Positions 7,104 to 10,161 of a stretch of 10,161 nucleotides of DNA are shown here, one piece after another. Within the stretch, counting starts at the first letter, position 1. Every line of letters starts with the position of its first letter. The stretch is from NCBI GenBank assembly GCA_031259095.1, contig JAIRLW010000137.1:1-10161 (forward strand), given 5' to 3'. The translations under genes were made by a program, and so were the position numbers. The stretch is from Planctomycetaceae bacterium. Its GTDB lineage: Bacteria > Planctomycetota > Planctomycetia > Pirellulales > Thermoguttaceae. The notes beneath the pieces are model-generated. The model was not told the DNA's origin. It saw only the letters and a program-made list of their open reading frames with translations, and ran no database searches.

Positions 7104-7844
7104 CTACTTTTTTTGTTCTTTTTCCTTCTTTTTCGGCATGATCAAAAAAGTATCGATCACCTTTGACATCGTGTTGGAAATACTGCCGGAAAGATTTTGC
7201 GCCTTTTCTTGAATTTCACCGACAACAATTGCCGTATTCATCCGTTGTTTGAAATAGTCGATTCGGGTGATTTCTTCCGGTGCGGCTCCGATTTTGAACT
7301 GTTCGATCATATTCTCAAATTCACGAATCAGTTCCGCTATCGACGGAATCGGCAATTCGGCAGCACGAAGAAAATCCATATAAACCGATTCCCAATACTT
7401 CATGTCATCAACAACTTCTTTCATCAAAACCGCTTGCTGTTCCGGTGAAGCGGAAGCGTAATCGTTCATCCATTGGAAATAACGTGTCCGCGCCATTAAG
7501 AGAAGATTGGTCTCGAAAAACGATTTTTGTTCCGACCTGTTATTTTGAAAGTAAACATAAAAAATTTTTTCCGTTTCCGAAAACTCGAACTTTGGTTTAT
7601 TAATGGAGCGACGTCCGAATTCCGTTTCGGCGCGAAGTGTAAGAGCAGTTACAGTTTCCGGCGGTAACTTCCGAAAATCACGGAATTTCATCACACGAAT
7701 CAACGTTGCCCGATCTATTGTTTTGGGATTGATCGAACCCAAAATACTGTGCATCGAAATCATCACGATTCCAATCGTCAACACCGCCAACGGACCGGAA
7801 AAAAAACAACCTTTACCGATCATACGAAAAAATTTCCGAATCAT
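7104..7844 (-). CDS. Membrane-anchored protein of unknown function
   Basis: The 246-residue protein has a basic N-terminus (MIRKFFRMIGKG), one hydrophobic helix at about residues 14-36 and then a soluble, mainly helical body; I see no second membrane span. The segment from about 112 to 175 is rich in Trp, Glu and Met, and includes ASPEQQAVLMKEVVDDMKYW (132-151). This pattern, with a proline-glutamate turn followed by a long amphipathic helix ending in Trp, recalls uncharacterised planctomycete membrane proteins. The C-terminus is strongly basic (PKKKEKEQKK). I do not recognise a named domain or any catalytic motif. The start at 7844 is the first ATG and places the helix correctly; no clear Shine-Dalgarno precedes it. 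It lies 126 bp upstream of the lipid fusion gene on the same strand, and the plus-strand gene at 8344 is divergent. Confidence 0.85.
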   Translation of the reverse strand: MIRKFFRMIGKGCFFSGPLAVLTIGIVMISMHSILGSINPKTIDRATLIRVMKFRDFRKLPPETVTALTLRAETEFGRRSINKPKFEFSETEKIFYVYFQNNRSEQKSFFETNLLLMARTRYFQWMNDYASASPEQQAVLMKEVVDDMKYWESVYMDFLRAAELPIPSIAELIREFENMIEQFKIGAAPEEITRIDYFKQRMNTAIVVGEIQEKAQNLSGSISNTMSKVIDTFLIMPKKKEKEQKK

Positions 7845-7938
7845 TATGTTTTATCCGCTATTTTCTCAAAATTGGTCTTTTTGAAAATTAAACATTCTGC
7901 TATACTCTCCGCACTTTATTTCCATCAAGGGCAGGCAA

Positions 7939-7953
7939 CCTTTTGCTAAAAGG
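7939..7953. repeat. Small hairpin, 6-bp stem
   Basis: CCTTTT and AAAAGG are separated by GCT. The following bases (AGGCCGCTTACCTT) partly resemble the end of the 20-bp element at 8091-8110, where CGCTTACCT corresponds to CGCCTACCT. This may be a degenerate relative of that element within the divergent intergenic region 7845-8343. Confidence 0.4.
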
Positions 7954-7976
7954 CCGCTTACCTTTGGCAGTTGATC

Positions 7977-8005
7977 ATGGAACATGTTGTCCCATCATGT
8001 TCCAT
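7977..8005. repeat. Perfect 10-bp inverted repeat overlapping the 9-bp array
   Basis: ATGGAACATG (7977-7986) and CATGTTCCAT (7996-8005) pair perfectly around a 9-nt loop. The right arm runs into the array starting at 7989, so the two structures compete for the same bases. Confidence 0.7.
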
Positions 8006-8071
8006 TCGTCTCTAATGTCCCTTCACTAAAAAAATGTTAGGGACAAATGGGGCAATAAGGACTGTTGGGAC
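7989..8071. repeat. Inverted array of 9-bp units (four forward, four reversed)
   Basis: Forward units are GTCCCATCA (7989), GTTCCATTC (7999), GTCTCTAAT (8008) and GTCCCTTCA (8017). After a short A-rich spacer come the reversed units GTTAGGGAC (8036), AAATGGGGC (8045), AATAAGGAC (8054) and TGTTGGGAC (8063). One extra base sits after the first unit. The plan is the same as at 2430-2492 but with more mismatches between arms. Its perfect outer pairing is TTGTCCCA (7987-7994) with TGGGACAA (8066-8073). Confidence 0.7.
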
Positions 8072-8090
8072 AAAAGATTAGGAAACGTTT

Positions 8091-8110
8091 AGGCGAAACA
8101 TCGCCTACCT
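8091..8110 (+). repeat. Left copy of a 20-bp inverted pair with an internal hairpin
   Basis: The 20 bases AGGCGAAACATCGCCTACCT are the exact reverse complement of 9763-9782. Each copy contains its own hairpin, AGGCGA-n4-TCGCCT. The two copies face each other across the 8344-9720 gene. Confidence 0.8.
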
Positions 8111-8190
8111 GCAACATACAGTATAACACTGAATCGAATATCGTCTATACCGTCAAATGACGCTCGGCAACTCGATTTTATTTTGTCAAT

Positions 8191-8310
8191 ATCACTAAAG
8201 GCAACTTCTAAAAACTTGTTTTTTGATCGACCGAAATCGATTAAATTCGACGAAAATTGATTTTGGTCGATTTCAGTCGAAGTTTTTAGAAGGTTATCTA
8301 AATCACTAAA
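8191..8310. mobile_element. Candidate MITE: palindrome of 10-bp-phased TCGA steps flanked by a 9-bp direct repeat
   Basis: ATCACTAAA occurs at 8191-8199 and again at 8302-8310, like a target-site duplication. Between them, near the ends, CTTCTAAAAACTT (8205-8217) pairs with AAGTTTTTAGAAG (8280-8292). The interior has TCGA at 8227, 8237, 8247, 8267 and 8277, with TTGA at 8257, so the steps are exactly 10 bp apart. This interior folds as a second stem of about 24 bp (8227-8250 with 8257-8280) with two mismatches. There is no coding capacity. It ends 33 bp before the start of the 8344 gene, so it may lie in that gene's leader. Confidence 0.55.
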
Positions 8311-8326
8311 AATTGTAATTTAACGA

Positions 8327-8333
8327 TAAGGAG
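8327..8333 (+). promoter_or_regulatory. Ribosome binding site of the 8344 gene
   Basis: TAAGGAG lies 10 nt before the ATG at 8344. It is the strongest Shine-Dalgarno in the window and fixes the start of this gene. Confidence 0.75.
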
Positions 8334-8343
8334 TTACCAAGCA

Positions 8344-9720
8344 ATGAAAAACGTTAAGGAAGTTCCGGCGAATCGGCAATTGGCTAAAAACAATTTCGGC
8401 ACGATTCTTTTTTTCATTTTGTTAGTTGCCTTTTCTCTGTTGCTTGGTTTGTTACCGGCATTGAGTTTCGGTCAGGATGGGTTTCCTTCGCCGACTATTC
8501 CGGCGTCGCCGTCCGACGTTCCTCCATCGTTTTCACCGTCGTCCACTCCGGCTGCAATTACACTTCCGACGGCTGCCGATTCAACGTCAAACGTACCGTC
8601 CAACGATTATTTTTCCACACCGACAGTATCCAACAACTCTGAATCGGTTCTACCCAATCCCAATACCAATACCAACACCAACTCTTCATCATCATCGTTG
8701 CCGTTTGCCGCTCCGGCGCGTCCTCTCAACACGCCGAGACCAAACAATGTTCCTTTATCAGATTCTTATGGACCGGCGACTCCAACGCGGCTTTTACCAA
8801 ACCGTTCCGAACCGTTACGTTCGGTGGCGGAACCGAATCATCCGTTTGCCCGTTATTTTGCATTGCCGAAGGAGCCGCAATCCATCATCAAAGGTCAACC
8901 TTATACGATTGCCGAACTTTTAGACGGTACAAAAACGTCGGGTTCACGCCGTCAACTTCTTCAAACTTATTGGGAATTGACCGGACTTTTAGCGGAATAC
9001 AATATCCGTTGCGAAGCGGAACATTTGAGCGGTTCGGTTCAGGATGCGCAACAAAATCTTATCACCGTGTTACTCCAACAGCAACGTCGTTCAGTGGAGA
9101 TGGAATTTGTCAAGAAACAATGGCAATTGACGGGACTGTTGCGTCGTTTCAAAAGAATTTCGGTTTCGGAAAAAGAACTTCCGATTCCGTGTGATTATCC
9201 GCTTTTCAAACGTTATGAAACATTGGCGGATAAAATTGCCCGAACCGCGCGGAGTCAATATTTAGGACATTTGATTCCGGTTCAGGAACAACTGATTGAC
9301 GCAAGACGTCGCAGTTGTACCATTATTTTTGAAATGTTACAAAGTATTCCGTCGGATTCCCGGCAACTGATTGAGGTACTGAATCGGCGAACAACCGCGT
9401 TTTTGGAACTGGTTGAAGCGGTTATTGATTACAATAAAATGATTGCGGAATATACTTCGGAAACGATTCCGCCGGAAGTGAGCGGTTTTCGTTTGGTGGG
9501 AGCATTGATTGAGTTACCGAAAACCAATCCGCCGATTTCCAATCAATCAACCGAATACGCTGCACCTGAAATATGGAGACTAAGCGGAACTCCTCAAAGG
9601 AATCCGCAAACGGACATACTGCGTTCCAATTTGGTTCCGCAACGGCTTCCAGCAGGAAATGTTCCCGTTCCGCCCATCGAACCTGCGATTATTCAAGCCG
9701 CTTATGACGAAGAACAATGA
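8344..9720 (+). CDS. Secreted Ser/Pro/Thr-rich protein with a C-terminal helical domain, function unknown
   Basis: The 458-residue protein starts after a good ribosome site. Residues 1-43 form a long signal peptide or membrane anchor, hydrophobic from 19 to 40; cleavage after SFG (41-43) is likely. Residues 45-155 are a low-complexity Ser/Pro/Thr/Asn linker that includes NTNTNTNSSSSS. Residues about 160-410 are predicted helical and Glu/Arg/Leu-rich. WELTGLL (210-216) recurs as WQLTGLL (260-266), exactly 50 residues later, so the helical part may contain an internal duplication. The stretch LVEAVIDYNKMIAEY (about 386-400) resembles the helical hairpins of outer-membrane efflux (TolC-like) proteins in planctomycetes, but no beta-barrel segments are evident. 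The C-terminus is again Pro-rich. I do not recognise a family; envelope or surface location is inferred. It stands alone on the plus strand, bracketed by the 20-bp inverted pair 8091-8110 and 9763-9782. Confidence 0.9.
   Translation: MKNVKEVPANRQLAKNNFGTILFFILLVAFSLLLGLLPALSFGQDGFPSPTIPASPSDVPPSFSPSSTPAAITLPTAADSTSNVPSNDYFSTPTVSNNSESVLPNPNTNTNTNSSSSSLPFAAPARPLNTPRPNNVPLSDSYGPATPTRLLPNRSEPLRSVAEPNHPFARYFALPKEPQSIIKGQPYTIAELLDGTKTSGSRRQLLQTYWELTGLLAEYNIRCEAEHLSGSVQDAQQNLITVLLQQQRRSVEMEFVKKQWQLTGLLRRFKRISVSEKELPIPCDYPLFKRYETLADKIARTARSQYLGHLIPVQEQLIDARRRSCTIIFEMLQSIPSDSRQLIEVLNRRTTAFLELVEAVIDYNKMIAEYTSETIPPEVSGFRLVGALIELPKTNPPISNQSTEYAAPEIWRLSGTPQRNPQTDILRSNLVPQRLPAGNVPVPPIEPAIIQAAYDEEQ
8654..8696 (+). 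repeat. Coding microsatellite (6-bp CCAATA-type and 3-bp TCA runs)
   Basis: Imperfect CCAATA/CCAACA steps followed by a TCA run encode the NTNTNTNSSSSS stretch of the secreted protein's linker. Such runs expand and contract easily, so the linker length may vary between strains. Confidence 0.6.
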
Positions 9721-9762
9721 ATCTAGTTCATAGGGCAATACTGCTTGCGCCCGAAAATCACA

Positions 9763-9782
9763 AGGTAGGCGATGTTTCGCCT
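9763..9782 (-). repeat. Right copy of the 20-bp inverted pair
   Basis: AGGTAGGCGATGTTTCGCCT is the exact reverse complement of 8091-8110. Its hairpin (AGGCGA 9767-9772, TCGCCT 9777-9782) lies 43 bp beyond the stop codon of the secreted-protein gene. There is no T-run, so it is unlikely to be an intrinsic terminator by itself. Confidence 0.8.
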
Positions 9783-9978
9783 GAAATTGTTGATTAATTT
9801 TGACTAATAGCGTCGGCTGTTGCTGTCCATTGTCATTTGAAATCTTTCGGATACAATGGGAACGCATTTTTTGATAACATTTTTATCATCTGCACTTTCC
9901 TAAAAGTACAGAAATTAAACACTGTAAATTAAGGTTTTTTTAATATTACACGTACTTTTGCACTAATATAAAAGAGGC

Positions 9979-10000
9979 GCACTCTATCAGTGGAGTTTTT
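9979..10000 (+). terminator. Weak terminator-like hairpin, also a degenerate arm of the 10091-10138 palindrome
   Basis: ACTC (9981-9984) and GAGT (9993-9996) pair around TATCAGTG and run into TTTTT and GTTT. The short stem makes termination uncertain. The same bases align with the right arm of the palindrome at 10120-10140, sharing CTATCAG, GGA and the T-run. It lies 260 bp after the 8344-9720 gene. Confidence 0.3.
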
Positions 10001-10019
10001 GTTTGAGATTAAAAAAGTA

Positions 10020-10036
10020 TTGCCCTGAAAGGGCAA
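10020..10036. repeat. Perfect 7-bp hairpin TTGCCCT-GAA-AGGGCAA
   Basis: The arms (10020-10026 and 10030-10036) are exact complements around a 3-nt loop. AGGGCAATA at 9732-9740 is the exact reverse complement of 10018-10026, so the arm sequence occurs a third time just after the secreted-protein gene. The size and compactness resemble REP-type intergenic repeats. The immediately following GTGGAGA (10044-10050) is directly repeated at 10051-10057. Confidence 0.65.
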
Positions 10037-10090
10037 CGGAATAGTGGAGAGTGGAGAGTTACGCAAGCGGATTACTACCCAAACGGCAAT

Positions 10091-10138
10091 AATTCCGCTG
10101 ATAGATTACGAAATTTTTTGTAATCTATCAGCGGAATT
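10091..10138 (+). terminator. Perfect 19-bp stem-loop, possible terminator or repeat
   Basis: Arms 10091-10109 and 10120-10138 are exact complements (outer end AATTCCGCTGATAG) around a 10-nt loop of GAAATTTTTT. On the plus strand the right arm runs into TTTT (10137-10140), so intrinsic termination is possible. The stem is unusually long and perfect for an ordinary terminator, which also suits a palindromic repeat. The gene-free region 9721-10161 otherwise contains only the hairpins listed and no ORF I would support. Confidence 0.6.
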
Positions 10139-10161
10139 TTCCAAAACATCTTTAACAGTTT

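Noticed and set aside
7881..7906. Promoter-like TTGAAA and TATACT on the plus strand upstream of 8344
   Set aside because: The spacing is only 14 bp, and the nearest plus-strand gene starts more than 430 bp away, so it cannot be supported.
8477..8923. Arg-rich 148-codon frame inside the secreted-protein gene
   Set aside because: It is the alternative-frame reading of the Ser/Pro/Thr-rich linker; its basic, repetitive composition is a by-product of that linker's codons.
9580..9867. Minus-strand open frame of 95 codons at the end of the secreted-protein gene
   Set aside because: It is mostly antisense to the 8344-9720 gene, crosses the 9763-9782 hairpin, and has no recognisable feature or ribosome site.
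9902..9959. AAAAGTAC ... GTACTTTT inverted repeat
   Set aside because: The arms are only 8 bp, AT-rich and separated by 42 nt, which is weak against chance in such sequence.

Overview
The window reads as an AT-rich (roughly 40% GC by eye) bacterial chromosome segment, most likely from Planctomycetota (Pirellulales-like, perhaps host- or gut-associated). This placement is inference. It rests on protein style: a small four-helix MauE/DoxX protein with a CGCWG motif, a stand-alone CoaB, a giant LplT-PlsC-AMP-ligase fusion, secreted proteins of unknown family, and start codons that mostly lack a clear Shine-Dalgarno. No marker gene settles it. I see no rRNA, tRNA, CRISPR array, transposase, phage gene or recognisable defence system.

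Layout. Positions 1-51 (+) hold the last 16 codons of what looks like a hexapeptide-repeat acyltransferase, followed by a perfect 31-bp inverted repeat (84-190). A minus-strand set occupies 263-2186. In transcription order it contains a MauE/DoxX-like membrane protein (1710-2186), an exported protein that appears split by a one-base frameshift at an A7 run (747-1619 plus 443-841), and a 52-codon ORF (263-421) that may be the broken start of a glycosyltransferase-39-like membrane protein. A gene-free gap of 400 bp (2187-2586) carries a long stem-loop built from 9-bp units. A second minus-strand set follows: a membrane protein of unknown function (7104-7844), the 1208-residue lysophospholipid transporter/acyltransferase/acyl-ACP synthetase fusion (3351-6977), and phosphopantothenate-cysteine ligase CoaB (2587-3249). 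The plus-strand gene 8344-9720 diverges from these across a 499-bp intergenic region and encodes a secreted Ser/Pro/Thr-rich protein with a helical C-terminal domain. The last 441 bp are gene-free and contain several hairpins.

How the genes fit together. The fusion protein should flip lysophospholipid across the inner membrane and re-acylate it. CoaB makes a coenzyme A precursor, and CoA-derived phosphopantetheine is the acyl carrier prosthetic group, so the pairing is a plausible lipid/cofactor neighbourhood, although adjacency alone does not prove a shared operon. The minus-strand set at 263-2186 looks like cell-envelope functions.

The most unusual content lies between the genes. Three intergenic sites carry degenerate arrays of a 9-bp unit with core GTCC, two of them arranged as forward units followed by reverse-complement units. 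A separate palindrome upstream of 8344 is built from TCGA steps exactly 10 bp apart and is bracketed by a 9-bp direct repeat, like a small non-autonomous mobile element. A 20-bp inverted pair carrying a small hairpin brackets the 8344-9720 gene. A 19-bp-stem palindrome and a degenerate half-copy of its arm lie near the right edge. Together these suggest a genome rich in short palindromic repeats, possibly undescribed.
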